64,000 bases of DNA from positions 62,001-126,000 of the forward strand of contig BROG01000457.1 of the NCBI GenBank assembly GCA_030159075.1. Direction: 5' to 3'. Source of the DNA: Atrina japonica. Its lineage: Eukaryota; Mollusca; Bivalvia; Pterioida; Pinnidae. This document shows, in pieces, positions 20,193 to 31,680 of this stretch (the stretch's first letter is position 1; each line of letters opens with the position of its first letter). The notes under the pieces are model-generated. The model was not told the origin of the DNA, made no database searches, and worked only from the letters and a program-made list of their open reading frames with translations. A program made the translations under genes and the position numbers.

Positions 20193-20590
20193 GGGCCCGA
20201 AGTCACCAAAATTACTCAATACTCAAGCTCAACTTTTATTTCATTATTTTGATTATAAAACTGTAGATAAAACTTTTGGATTTTAGTGATTCGGAAACAT
20301 ATTATGATTTTTTATAATTTACATATAAATTTTTGCGACACACTTATGATTTTTCTGTAAAAAACGAATAAATACGTTGAGTACGGAACTCAAGAATTGA
20401 GTACGTACTCAAACATTTTTTTAATATTTCTAAAGTTTTCTTCAAATAAGCAATAATTTTTATCATTATTTACAATTGTATGCCATCAATATACAAACAT
20501 GTCCAGTTTCAGAATGAAGTTTGCATGTTTTACCTTAAAATCATGAAAAGTTAGTTGAGCTTGAGTACTGAGTAAATTTGGTCTGGTCTA
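20193..20590. mobile_element. Fold-back element, family Y, copy 1
   Basis: The left end AAGTCACCAAAATTACTCAA plus TACTCAAGCTCAACT is complementary to the right end AGTTGAGCTTGAGTACTGAG plus TAAATTTGGTCT. The core is AT-rich, about 300 bases. A related element lies at 43822-44122. Confidence 0.65.
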
Positions 20591-21496
20591 TCTTTTTTAA
20601 ATGTCTTTATGATTTCTTTAAAACTATATTTACGTATTTATCTAAGATATTCCCTGTCCTGTGGCCATGGACCATGTCAAAACAGGACTAATAATGCAGG
20701 TTCTCTGAAACGGTAATACCAACTATAATCATGAAAAAAAAAATTAAAAATACAGTTGCTCAAAGATTTTCGAAGATGAAGATACTTTAAATCCCTCATC
20801 TTATCCCTTATCCGACTCTATTTCACGTACTAATCATTTCAAGTTTAACAGCAAATACATGAAAGTGAAATTTTAATTATGCAAAACGATGAAACAGTAA
20901 TATTTGAACATGTATATAAACAGAGGCATAATTACATTGTGTAACTGTATCCGGTTTGACGGTTTAAGAGTAAGGTCGTAATTATTGCTATTTTCAGTAC
21001 CATAGTTAAGTTATTTCTAGAGATAAAGAACTATTCATACTTAGGTTTTTGTAGAGACTCTTTAATAAAAACATAGTGATGGTACATAAAATGTACGTGG
21101 ACAAAAGTTTATAAATGCAGATGTTATACACATATATTTACTAGATATTTGAATTCGGGAATCGATCCCATCACGAATTTACGCAAAAATTTATCTCTCA
21201 TGAAATAAAGGTTTACTTTATACATATTTTGTTTATGAGTAATCGGGAAGAGAGAGAGAGATTTTGTAAATATTGAAGTGTTAGATTAACTTGATTCATT
21301 TTGCATTTATATATAATTTTCCTAGACCCAATAATTTAGTAGAACTTTAATTTTATAATTTTCAGTGAACACCATCAAAGCTTTTCAAAGTTAGCTTACA
21401 CGAAATGTTGAGATTACAAAATACCTAGCGGGTGGGTCGATATTGAGAACACGTGACGCAAAAGACAATATGAATCATTATTCCACAATTATACTT
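20591..21496. other. No gene recognised
   Basis: AT-rich; no supported feature. Confidence 0.4.
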
Positions 21497-21555
21497 GAAT
21501 ATCAATACAAGATAAAACACCCAGACGTGGGATCAGATGTCATAAAGGAATCAGT
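21497..21555 (-). repeat. Short Penelope-like tail fragment
   Basis: GTGGGATCAGATGTCATAAA with neighbouring GGAATCAGTAACC resembles the GATCAGGTGCCATGGAGGAG part of the tail. Confidence 0.35.
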
Positions 21556-21956
21556 AACCCAGAAAAGATTTATGCATTCTTAACTCATCGACCCATGAAA
21601 AAGGAATGGATTCCTCTGTAAAACCATGACTTAGATCAATCCAAATGTGTTTTTAGGGGTGAATAAGATATAGTAAATTGTTAAATTATTGTCTTTTACA
21701 CATACTTTGGAATGTTTTAATTAGTCTTAGTTTCTTTTTTCAATTTCCATCATTTGTTGCTAGGCAGATTTCAATTTTCTACCACAGAAATGACTGTAAC
21801 GGATAGATATATGAAATGAAAAAATATTTATTTATACTATTTAAAATAGTTGATCGAGTTCAGAAGGTTGATGTTTAATAAAATAGTATTGAATAAGTCT
21901 TGATTTTGTTTGTTTTTTTGTTTTTTTTACACCTACGCGTAAAAAGGAAACTAACA

Positions 21957-22395
21957 GGTTTTTGTTTGTTTATTGTCGTTTAACGTCCCACTCAAGAATC
22001 TTTGGTGAAGGCTTCAAAGTTTGGTCTATGCCCGGCACTTACGGCCATTGAGCAGTGAGGGCTCTTTAACGTGACGACACCTACTGTGACACGGGACCTT
22101 GGTCAGTAAAAGCTGGAGGTCCCGTGTCACAGGAGGTGTTGGCACGTTAAAGAACCCTACTGCTCAATGGCCGTTAGTGCCGAGCATAGGCCAAACTTTG
22201 AAGCCCTTCACCGGCATTTGATGACGTCTCCATATGAGTGAAATATTCTCGAGTGGGACGTTAAACAACAATAAACAAACAAACAAACAAACGGGACCTT
22301 GGTTTTTTACTGTCTCAATTCGTAGGACAGGAAACCAACCTGCCACCGGCTGGGCTCGAACTTGCGACCTCACGATCAAGAGTCGAGCGATTTAC
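21957..22395 (-). mobile_element. SINE family 1 (minus), split by a second family-1 SINE
   Basis: Tail and 3' body at 21957-22090, head at 22304-22395 with complement of GAGGTCGCAAGTTCGAGCCC. The acceptor part of the head is missing. A plus-strand truncated copy sits in the middle. Confidence 0.85.
22104..22290 (+). mobile_element. 5'-truncated SINE family 1 nested in an inverted family-1 SINE
   Basis: Body from GGAGGTCCCGTGTCACAGGA to a (CAAA)n tail, no tRNA head. It is flanked by the 13-bp duplication ACGGGACCTTGGT (22091-22103 and 22291-22303), proving insertion by target-primed reverse transcription into the older copy. Confidence 0.92.
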
Positions 22396-22925
22396 CTAAT
22401 AGTTTTATCTTATATTATCATTGCTTTGTGATAATGACAAATGGCCAAATAAATTAAAAAAAGTATTTACTGAATGTGTCGATATTTTCAAAATTTAGTA
22501 AGATTTTTTTAGACATATTTGCATTTTTGTAATACAGTGAAATGCTATCTCGAAGAACACATAATGAGATGACAATACGTTTTACATGTCTTAGAATTGT
22601 ATATTTCGTTTTATTAATTTTATGACAAAAAATTAATTTACACGATGAAAGCCAGTTTCAAACGGAATAGAAAACATGGAAAATAAACACATTAATTTAC
22701 CGCCTATAAACTGGGAAGCATTGGCAAAATCAACTCCGGCTTCAAGTTAGGTTCGAACATTTGCTAGCCAGAGTTATGCTGAGGTCACTCATACCAATCA
22801 GCCAAAACTCGATACGCGTTGGAAGAAATGGGGTGAAATGCATTTCACATTTATAAAATAATGATCTTTCTCAAAAATTTTAAAAATTTTCATTTCATGC
22901 CTGAAATGAATATTGGAATAACAGA
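22396..22925. other. No gene recognised
   Basis: AT-rich; no supported feature. Confidence 0.4.
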
Positions 22926-23113
22926 AAATACTTTGAAGATGATATCAAATCTATTTATAATTCATTTCACCGTGGTTTTCAGATTTTTTAATCATTCGAT
23001 TCGATACGACTGTATTTGTAAATACTTTGAAGAGGATATCAAATCTATTTATAATTCATTTCACCGTGGTTTTCAGATTTTCTAATCATTCGATTCGATA
23101 CGACTGTATTTGT
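22926..23113. repeat. Direct tandem duplication, 94-bp unit, two copies
   Basis: AAATACTTTGAAGATGATAT starts the first unit at 22926 and AAATACTTTGAAGAGGATAT the second at 23020; both run to GATACGACTGTATTTGT with very few differences. Confidence 0.9.
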
Positions 23114-23401
23114 TTTGCTGTCGTTAAATCATTTGATCGAAACAATTTCTTGTAGACATTGCTGAACTTGAAAAACCAATAAATGACGAAAATAAATGAA
23201 TATCATTTACGTATTGAAAGTCTCACAAGCCCTGTCAAATAATTGTCATAGTGTGACAGCATACTTTTTAAGTAATCAAAGCAAACCAAATATATATATA
23301 TATATATTATCTGTCAAAATCTTTATTATCTATTTTGAAAATTGATAGAAATTCTAAAATGAGACAGAGCTCTTTATTAAGCTGACATTGATGTTTATTT
23401 G

Positions 23402-23577
23402 CATTGACGTCGGAAGCAAATTGAAAGTAGGAGGGGGGGGGGTGGAGCTAAACCAACTTAAAACACACACACGCCAGAAACGTCTGGGGGCTAAGCCCCA
23501 ATTTTCAACACCTATGTCTATCTTTGCAAAAACAGTGGGGGGCTATGCCCCCTAGCCCCCCGGTTCCGACGCCTATG
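23402..23577 (-). mobile_element. GC-rich MITE family Z, copy 1
   Basis: Ends CATTGACGTCGGAAGC and CCGACGCCTATG are inverted repeats. Inside is a G/C-rich fold (GGGGGCTAAGCCCC and GGGGGGCTATGCCCCC) and an ACACACAC tract. Reverse orientation relative to copies at 24078 and 26400. Confidence 0.8.
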
Positions 23578-24014
23578 TTTGTGTGTAACAATATTAAACT
23601 ACACGTGTCCTGTTCAGATCAAGATGGATTAACTAACTACTTAGAACTAACATAAAACCCTTAGACATTGATTGGATAGTTTAGATAGTTTGCTAAAATT
23701 AGTAGGTCATAGAACAATGATTCTGTACATTTTGACGAATATTATGTTTAATTCCGAATTATATTAAGATTTTGATAAGTATCATAGCTCGTTCCTGGCT
23801 CCAATTTTTTTAGGTCTTGTTTGATATTAGGTATACATTTATATAGTATGAATACTAGGGCCACACACGCAAACACATACATACGCAAGGGCACAGAAAC
23901 ATGCAAAGATAAACGCAAATACACCCACCAGCAGTTAAAGCATGGCAATGAATCATCGTAAATGGACCTTGTTTCTTTATTAAATGACTACGGGTGAATC
24001 CACAAGTTATCAAG

Positions 24015-24753
24015 AAGTACACCACTATACGACATACATTACACTGTACGACCTACATTACTGTACGACATACATTACATAGGCGTCGGAACCGGGGGGG
24101 GGATGGGGGCTTAGCCCCCCCTCACTTTTTGGCAAAGATAGACAAAGGTGTTAAAAATTGGACGTTTCTAGTGTGTGTATGTGTTTTAAGTTGGTTTAGC
24201 CCCCCCCACACTTTCAATTTGCTTCCGACGCTGATGCATTACACTGTACGACATACATTACATTATACAACATACATTGCACTGTACAACATACATTACA
24301 CTGTACGACATACATTACATTGTACAACATACATTACACTGTACGACATACATTACACTCTACAACATACATTACACTGTACGACATACACCACACTGTA
24401 CGGCATACATTACACTGTACAACATACATTACACTGTACAACATACATTACACTATACGACATACATTACACTGTACGACATACATTACACTGTACGACA
24501 TACATTACACTGTACGACATACACCACACTGTACGACATACATTACACTGTACGACATACACCACACTGTACGACATACATTACACTACACGACATACAT
24601 TGCACTGTACGACATACATTACACTGTACGACATACATTACACTGTACGGCATACATTACACTGTACAACATACATTACACTGTACGGCATACATTACAC
24701 TGTACGACATACATTACACTGTACGACATACATTACACTATACGACATATATT
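24015..24753. repeat. 19-bp minisatellite, split by a MITE
   Basis: The unit ACATACATTACACTGTACG (19 bp) repeats with few changes for about 600 bases. All three plus-strand frames are open because the unit has no stop in any phase, giving 19-residue repeat ORFs that are not genes. Confidence 0.95.
24078..24236 (+). mobile_element. GC-rich MITE family Z, copy 2, inside the minisatellite
   Basis: From CATAGGCGTCGGAACC to GCTTCCGACGCTGATG. Flanks ATTACA left and GCATTACA right are compatible with a 7-8-bp target-site duplication, but the tandem host makes this ambiguous. Confidence 0.8.
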
Positions 24754-25001
24754 AACATTCAAATATGTCGCAAAAGATGTTAAATGAATTGAATGGGGAA
24801 ATTGTATAACAATACGTACAAAACATCAAAGTTGAAAACAAAATTGACAGCTCTGCAGAAAACTTTGATGATTTCCTATGTAAGCGTTTGTTTACGAGTT
24901 TTTGTTCAAAGACTGTAAAATTGATACACGAATTAATGCATAATTATGGTAAAATTTGCAGAAATATTAAAATAAAGATTTCAAAAAATAGTCGTCAAGC
25001 T

Positions 25002-25130
<129 letters not shown>

Positions 25131-25479
25131 ATATTAAATAATTGAGATTGAATTCCATATTTTTGTTACAGTAAGTCTTCATAGAACACGTCAATATAAT
25201 TCGTTATATCTAGATTCATTGTAACGGTATAGAGAGAGGGATTAGGGGACGACCATTTGATTCTGAGGGGGGAGGGCTAGCAGATTTTGGAAATAAATAT
25301 TCTGGCCTTGAAAATAAATAATCTGTCCTCGACTAGCAAGAAAATAAGTAATCTGACCTTAACTGGTGCCAAAGTTGTGGTGAAAATTAATTAATGTTTA
25401 AATCGCTTCGCTCGCCATATTTCATTCTTCAAATTTTGTACAAGATAGTATCTTATGTATGACACGAAATAGATACAAT

Positions 25480-25605
25480 TACTCTAGTCAGTGTAATTTT
25501 AATGTCATGCTTTATTACCTAAAAGTTAAACTCGTCCAGGTCAAGAAAGGGTTCATCAGACTCCATCCCGCCAGCTTATATGGATTTACTATATGTACAG
25601 TAAAT
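25480..25605 (+). repeat. Dispersed repeat fragment, second copy
   Basis: Matches 10120-10230 through CCAGGTCAAGAAAGGGTTCA and CAGACTCCATCCCGCC. Confidence 0.6.
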
Positions 25606-25670
25606 TAAAATAAGCTAAAAAGCCCAGACTTGGACCCCCCCCCCCCCCAAAAAAAAAAAAAAAAAAAAAA

Positions 25671-25828
25671 AACCTAGCGTAGGAGACCACTTCACAATTA
25701 AGACCATGAATTTCCAGTCTCTTAATTAATGTTGAATCAACACAGAACCTTACTTAAGCGACCACCTCATTAATCAGACCACTTTGAGTCAGTCAGATAG
25801 GTGGTCTTAATAGCAACGTTTCACTATA
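25671..25828. mobile_element. Tigger-like MITE, 5' end lost
   Basis: Blocks GTAGGAGACCACTTCACAAT, TAAGACCATGAATTTCCAGT and the end GGTGGTCTTAATAGCAACG match the 19438-19615 element. The first bases are replaced by a C-run plus A-run. Confidence 0.75.
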
Positions 25829-26399
25829 TTATTGAATAAGGAGTTGGAAAATTAAGAAAAAAAATTACCAAAATTTTTACACCTCGCTACGCTCGGCATA
25901 AACAACTCTATACTTTTCCTCCCTCTTACTTCAAATCATAGATCCACCCTGGATTTGTCTTTATATTTTGAATTCCATGGCTTTTGACTTCACTTACTTT
26001 TATTTCAGTTTACCTCTATAGTGTTTGCCCTACATACCAGTAAATAAATTTTGGTTTGCGTTTTCTAAGTATGTATGAATATGAAAAATTGTTTGTGAAC
26101 ACATTTTGCTTTATATCAAAATGTATTTGTTTTTCCCTTAATTGTGTTATTATCACGTAGATATAAAAAATTATTTTCAATGATATCCAATTCTTTACAC
26201 TTTACACTGAAATGAACGCACCATTTTCATAAATACATGTACAGCGGCTGGTCACCCCCACCCCCCAAAAATTGCACTCCTTCATTAAAAGTTCCTGGAC
26301 CCGAACTGTAGTTTGGAATAACAAAGTTTGTTTTGAAGAGATAGTACAATGTCTGTCTCCATCCATTTGTGTGTGTTTGTACACTTGCCAAATACTAGA

Positions 26400-26546
26400 C
26401 ATAGGCGTCGGAGCCGGGGGTGGGGGTGGGGGGGGGGGCTAGGGGCTAGCCCCCCACTTTTTTTTGCAAAGATAGGCATAGGTGTTGAAAATTGGGGCTT
26501 AGCCCCCAAGACGTTTCTGGCGTGTGTGTGTTTTAAGTTGGTTTAG

Positions 26547-26577
<31 letters not shown>

Positions 26578-26606
26578 ACACTTTCAATTTGCTTCCGATG
26601 CCTATG
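26400..26606 (+). mobile_element. GC-rich MITE family Z, copy 3
   Basis: CATAGGCGTCGGAGCCGG to CTTCCGATGCCTATG with the same internal order as copies 1 and 2. CTAGA lies just outside each end (26395-26399 and 26607-26611), a possible 5-bp target-site duplication. Confidence 0.8.
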
Positions 26607-26610
26607 CTAG

Positions 26611-26872
26611 AATTTGAATTTTGTGTTTTACGCCACACTCAACCATTGTTCAGCTATATGGTGGTGGCCAGTATTTTTACATGTAAGTGGAGAAGAAAGC
26701 TTGTTAAAAATGTACCAGGAAGACACCACCAGACTTCTGCAAACTGGCAAACTTTCTCACAAATATCAGCTTAGTTTCCAGAGGTGCTCGCACTTGCGCT
26801 GATCAGAAGTGAGAAACTTCATGGTTCAAAGCCCAATGCTCTAACCACTCGTCCCCAGAGGCCTCACAAATA
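26611..26872 (-). mobile_element. SINE family 3
   Basis: Complement shows the head (CCCCAGAGGCCTC end, CTCTAACCACTCGTCC A-box side), body and the TTACGCCACACTCAACCATT 3' end. Confidence 0.75.
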
Positions 26873-27439
26873 CCAGTTAAGGCTTCCAAATTATCGAAAT
26901 GAGATAGCGTATTACCTTTCTGTGGGTTCCTTATCACAATCTTTCCTCACAATAATCCAGGGTGCAGTGAGATTTGTATTTTATAGCACTTTTGAATAGT
27001 ATATACTTATGTTATCCACTCAACTCCACCTTTGAAAAATTTCTAGATCTACCACTGCAATATATTATATTTCTGACCACATGACATTAGTGAAAAAAAT
27101 GAAGAAAATAAATAATCTGTCCCTGGTCTGCTTGGAAATTAATATTCTGTTCTGTGATGGTATGAAAATAAAAAATCTGACTCGACAAAATTTGCCAGCA
27201 AACCCCCCCCCCCCCCTCAGAATCAAATGGTCGTCCCCTTATAGTTCACATGTTTTGCATTTTGAGACCAGATTTCGGAAGTTTATATCCACTTTTAAAT
27301 GATTAAAAAGGTACACGCGTGTCACGTTGCGGTATTTGTAGATTGTCTACGTTTTTATTTGTTATCAAAGAAATAAATTTGGTTTTATTTGTTTGTTTTT
27401 ATATATTTTTTTCATTTATGACACGTTTTATAGCCCTCT

Positions 27440-27635
27440 CCAAATAAAGTGGGAACCCGCAATTAAGACCACCTAACTGACTGACTCAAAGTTATCTCAA
27501 CGGAGGTCTGAAAAAATTACAGTCCTTTACCTATATGTATTTGATTTTTAAAAAAAAATTAAAATACTGAATATTTACGGTCTATAACGAGGTGGGCTGC
27601 TGGCTAAGATTGTCTTTAAGTGAGATCCCACTGTT
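27440..27635. mobile_element. Tigger-like MITE, degenerate, inverted
   Basis: AGTGGGAACCCGCAATTAAG and ACCACCTAACTGACTGACTC at the left and TCTTTAAGTGAGATCCCACT at the right match the family in reverse. Confidence 0.6.
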
Positions 27636-28049
27636 TAATGATAAAATAAATCTATAAAAAATAAAAAGCTATTACAGCATAAAACAGAAAAGTCATACAT
27701 AGGAGAGTTAATGTCAAGGAATTAAACGACAAACGCGCTACATTCAGAATACATAAAGTTTTAGAGATAATTCCCACTTAATAAATTATTCAAAACTTTC
27801 TTAATATGATGTCGTATTTCCCTACGTAAATATTTATATACTTGTAAGTGTTATGTTGACAGAGATCAATACAGAACTGTAACTATGGTCAGTAACACAA
27901 CTGTACGTATAAGTTAATATTTTAGTGCCATTCTCTTTCTCTTATTTTTGCCTATTTGATAAATGTTCCTGAAAGAATTAAACAACGAGTAATGGTATGA
28001 AATTTGGGTTTGTTTCATAAAGTACTGTATCCGTTCTTTCTGTCTTGAA
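27636..28049. other. No gene recognised
   Basis: AT-rich; no supported feature. Confidence 0.4.
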
Positions 28050-28830
28050 TCTAGAGTCACGCCTCACTGACACCTGATCTCACTTCTTAATACAATGTAT
28101 ACCAAAGGCATGTATTTGTCTCGCAGTGGGCGTTACCGGTAAGTCCATGCTTCACTGACACCTGATCTCACTTCTTTATACAATGTATACGATAGGCATG
28201 TGTTTGTCTCACAGTGGGCGTTACCGGTAAGGCCACGCCTCACTGACACATGATCTCACTTCTTTATACAATGTACAAATTTATACCATATGCATGTGTT
28301 TGTCTCGCAGTGGGCGTTACCGGTAAGTCCATGCTTCACTGACACCTGATCTCACTTCTTTATAAAATGTATACCATAGGCATGTGTTTGTCTCACAGTG
28401 GGCGTTACCGGTAAGACCACGCCTCACTGACACCTGATCTCACTTCTTTATATACCAGAGACATGTGTTTGTCTGGCAATGGACCTAATCAGCAAAGTCA
28501 AGACCAATTGATACATGATCTCACTTCGTTATCTACCACAGACATGTGACAGTTATTGCACAGTCGGTCTTACCGGTACCGGCGTCACTGACACCTGATC
28601 TCACTTCTTTATATACCAGATACATGGGTTTGTTTTGCAGTGGGCGTAACCGGTAAAGTCACGCGTTACTGGCAACTGATCTCACTTCTTTGTATACCAA
28701 AGCCATGTGTTTATCTCACAGTGATCATTACCTGTAAAAGCACGCGTCACTGACACCTAATCTCATTTCTTTATATAACAATGACATATGTTCATCTCGC
28801 TTGAATCACTTTTTTTTCAAAATTCGGAAA
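28050..28830. repeat. Satellite of about nine 75-93-bp units resembling the Penelope-like tail
   Basis: Units start with CACTGACACCTGATCTCACT near 28066, 28149, 28240, 28337, 28426, 28507 (diverged), 28585, 28669 (diverged) and 28749 (diverged). Each then has CATGTGTTTGTCTC, GTGGGCGTTACCGGTAAG and CACGCCT or CATGCTT. The first two blocks and the ACCGG block occur in the same circular order in the Penelope-like tail (GTGACCGGTCAAC, GATGCTTACTCC, CCATGGCACCTGATCCCAC, CGTGTTTGTCC). Confidence 0.85.
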
Positions 28831-29890
28831 TACAAAGGGGTCACTTGGGGTCACGTCACTGTCCTTTCTCGCCTTTCAGGGTCTTTTTTCTATCAAACCT
28901 TTGTATTCAGTTTTGTTCATATTTGAGATTTCCATAAGGGTACCCAAAGCAAAGTTTTATAGCACTCTAAGAAGAGCAATAACACCAGTGTGTGTATATT
29001 ACCTGGGATTACAGTAATATAACGAACCACATAGGAACAAAAAAGCTATTACCACTGCAACTCTACAAGGTTAAAATATTATTGACACTCCCTCATATTA
29101 GATATTCAAATACATGTATATAGAATACAATCACGTTAGTAGACCAGATACCGCCGTTAAAATTAGTTTGGAAAGGTAAAAAACAAAATGCAAACAGCTT
29201 AATATATTATTCAAATATTTCAAAAAAGTCATTTTGGAAACTTAATCTATAACTTGACTGTCTAAGCAAATCTTAAAGAGATACATGGCTCACATATAAG
29301 CTGAAAGTTTTCTGTTCTAACAGTGTCTAAACAAATATGTATATAAAAGATCGGCTGTCTAACCTTGAAATAAGACTATCACTAGAAAATTGTAGGTATG
29401 ATTGATAGTAAATACTTCTACAAACATACATACTTTCCTCGTTATGTACACTCTAATTTTACGGAGTGTCAATTTGTTTTGAGACATTTAAAATTAGTTT
29501 TCCTTGATAAATAGAAATTGATTTTCAGATACATGACAAAGGTATGTAATAGGAGGAATCCTGTTTCCCAGTCATCATTATGCTGTGCACTATTTTGAAA
29601 CAGAATTTACATATTCATGACAACAGACTCATACATTAAATGTCACTCGACTGATTTCATCGTCTACTTATTTATTATTTATATTTGTTATTTTTATTTG
29701 ATTTTGCCTCGTAGCACCACAAACTACTTACTGCACAATAGATGATACTAAAATTATCGTCCTTTTTGTCAGTCCAAAGTTGTTCGCCATACTTACACTG
29801 TGGATCTTATTTCATGTCTATATTGTTTAAATGATACATTTTCAATACGACACCTTGATCATAATTCATTCTGACAGTATAACGATATTT
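28831..29890. other. No gene recognised
   Basis: AT-rich; no supported feature beyond an occasional short repeat. Confidence 0.4.
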
Positions 29891-30190
29891 CTTGTATCCG
29901 GGTTCTCTCCTCCATCACTCAAAACTGGCCGCCACCAGTTATTAAACAATGGGACTAATTCATGTACCACGTGATACCTGATAACGTTTTTTGCGGGACT
30001 ATTGTTTCTATCAGTGATGGAATGACGCTTGCAGATGATATCCCGCGGTAACGTCATTTCAGCGGGAAGATTGCGTAGTGTTAGTTCCTACAAGTACAGC
30101 ACAAACGTAATTGGTTATCACATGGTACATGAATTAGTCCCATTGATGAGTGTGGCATAAAATACTAACAAAACAAACAAACAAACAAAC
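29891..30190 (+). mobile_element. SINE family 3 3' part, split by a fold-back MITE
   Basis: GGGTTCTCTCCTCCATCACT and ACTGGCCGCCACCAG on the left and GATGAGTGTGGCATAAAAT plus an ACAAACAA tail on the right match the family-3 body and end. Confidence 0.7.
29947..30145. mobile_element. Fold-back MITE, family X, copy 2
   Basis: CAATGGGACTAATTCATGTA left and its complement ACATGAATTAGTCCCATTG right; inside GATAACGTTTTTTGCGGGAC and CTATTGTTTCTATCAGTGAT as in the 16046 copy. Confidence 0.85.
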
Positions 30191-30286
30191 AAACAAAAAA
30201 TCCTACATGGTTTGTTGAATGCAAGAAATTGTACTTCTTATTTCAAACAACACTTTTGTTATTCATACATAGATATACTGAGTACA

Positions 30287-30301
30287 CACACACACACACA
30301 C

Positions 30302-30362
<61 letters not shown>
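30287..30362. repeat. (CA)n(TA)n microsatellite
   Basis: Short CA run followed by about 60 bases of TA. Confidence 0.95.
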
Positions 30363-30366
<4 letters not shown>

Positions 30367-30424
30367 AATAATATATATAGTTTGTATGAGTCATCTGTAG
30401 CTGTTTTGTAGTAGAAGTTTGCAC

Positions 30425-30749
30425 TTTAAAGGGGCATTAACTGTGTTTACCAACAAAAATATTTCGATTCTTCTACTTTTACTCCCTGTACTTGATGTAC
30501 AACAACAAATAAATGCTATACACAGGCAAAATATATATTCCTATAAAAGTCGGGGGCATTGTGGTATTTATGTACAAATAATAACGTTGAGTTATCAGTT
30601 GCAATTGAAAAAGTGTCAAACCTCGGATTCTCAAGCAATTTTCACAAAATAAATAGAAATTGAAGATTTTTAATGCCTCTTTTTTGTTATTGTATATCAA
30701 TCTAAAAACAAATTTTGATAAAAAAAAAAACTCAGCTAGTGCCCCTTTA
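30425..30749. mobile_element. MITE with TTTAAAGGGGCA ends, copy 1
   Basis: Left end TTTAAAGGGGCATTAACT, right end AGCTAGTGCCCCTTTA. Subterminal inverted segments (TTGATGTACAACAACAAATA against TTTGTTATTGTATATCAA) support a fold-back element. Another copy lies at 52962-53307. Confidence 0.7.
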
Positions 30750-30756
30750 TACTATG

Positions 30757-30950
30757 AAGTAAGCGCGGATGTGGGTCCCACTGGAACCTAAGCTATTTTT
30801 TTGTTTACATGTCTGTCAATTTACTTGCGGTGGTCTCTTCCCGGATACATTATAACCGGGTTCTCTCCTCCACCATTAAAACTGGCTGCCACAAAATGAC
30901 TGAAACATTGTTGAGTGTAGCATAAAACACCATCCAAATTTATTTCGACC
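30757..30950 (+). mobile_element. SINE family 3, 5'-truncated
   Basis: GCGGATGTGGGTCCCACTGG (B-box region) then GCGGTGGTCTCTTCCCGG, GGGTTCTCTCCTCCACC and TTGTTGAGTGTAGCATAAAA. Confidence 0.75.
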
Positions 30951-31019
30951 TAATAACAGACAGTACTTAATGATACGCCAATCACTGCCATAGCATTCGG
31001 GAGTGTGCTTGCTTTTAAT

Positions 31020-31680
31020 ATCAGTTAAAATATCAAAAACACAATACCAAAGTTATATAGTTTTGATAAAAGGTTGAAACAGACAGGATGATCGTTTCTG
31101 ACAATAAGAACTCATCACTTGAGCTGAAATATAAAATAGCTGACGTAGAATTCCGAAACGGAGAGTGGCATTCTACAAGGCCAACAATATCCTCAATGTC
31201 TAAAGTCACTCTAAGAGCATCAACTGTGAAAAGATGACTATCTTAGTTTTTATAGTTTTAGAAAAGAGGCCAAAAAAAAAAACTGCTCAAGAAAATCGTC
31301 TCTTTCAATAAGAATTCTTCAACTGAGCTCAAATTTAACATAGGTGTATATTTCCGATATAAAACGTTGTATCATACAGGACCAAACAAGAAATGTAAAT
31401 ATGTTGCTAAATCCGTCTAAGAGCACCCACTGTAAAAATGAACAGCTTAGCTTTTGGGAAGGTCCGAACTTAAATGATAGTATCTGAGCGAAATTTTACT
31501 TTAGTATAAAATAAATAGTTGGTTTCCGAAATACTAGATACTGGGTTTATGTATAACATCGAGGACCCAACATGTCCACCAGCAGTGAAATCGACCCGAG
31601 ACTAGTGATTATAAATATTATAAACATAAAACCAAAGTTTGAAAAAAAAGTTAAAACAAATGCTCAAGGTTAGCAAATGA
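31020..31680 (+). repeat. Dispersed noncoding repeat W, about two units
   Basis: Phrases ACACAATACCAAAGTTATA, CTCTAAGAGCATCAACTGTG and later CGTCTAAGAGCACCCACTGT, TTAGTATAAAATAAATAGTT, CCACCAGCAGTGAAATCG, ATTATAAACATAAAACCAAA recur at 41056-41385 (reverse), 50220-50842 and 62622-62780. Unit about 300-350 bp; type unknown. Confidence 0.7.

Larger units (their letters stand above)
25245..27238. mobile_element. 2-kb nonautonomous DNA transposon with nested insertions
   Basis: GGGGACGACCATTTGATTCT at the left end is the exact complement of AGAATCAAATGGTCGTCCCC at the right end, next to G- or C-runs. TTA lies on both sides (25242-25244 and 27239-27241), a 3-bp target-site duplication. Subterminal phrases AATAAATAATCTGTCC and AATATTCTG occur near both ends in inverted or direct form. 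No transposase ORF is seen. Inside lie a Tigger-like MITE, the GC-rich MITE and a family-3 SINE. The superfamily is not assigned. Confidence 0.75.

Noticed and set aside
24015..24787. Long plus-strand ORFs of 253, 168 and 155 codons
   Set aside because: They are translations of a 19-bp minisatellite that has no stop in any frame.
28050..28830. CRISPR-like or regulatory repeat array
   Set aside because: Whole units repeat without unique spacers; it is a satellite.
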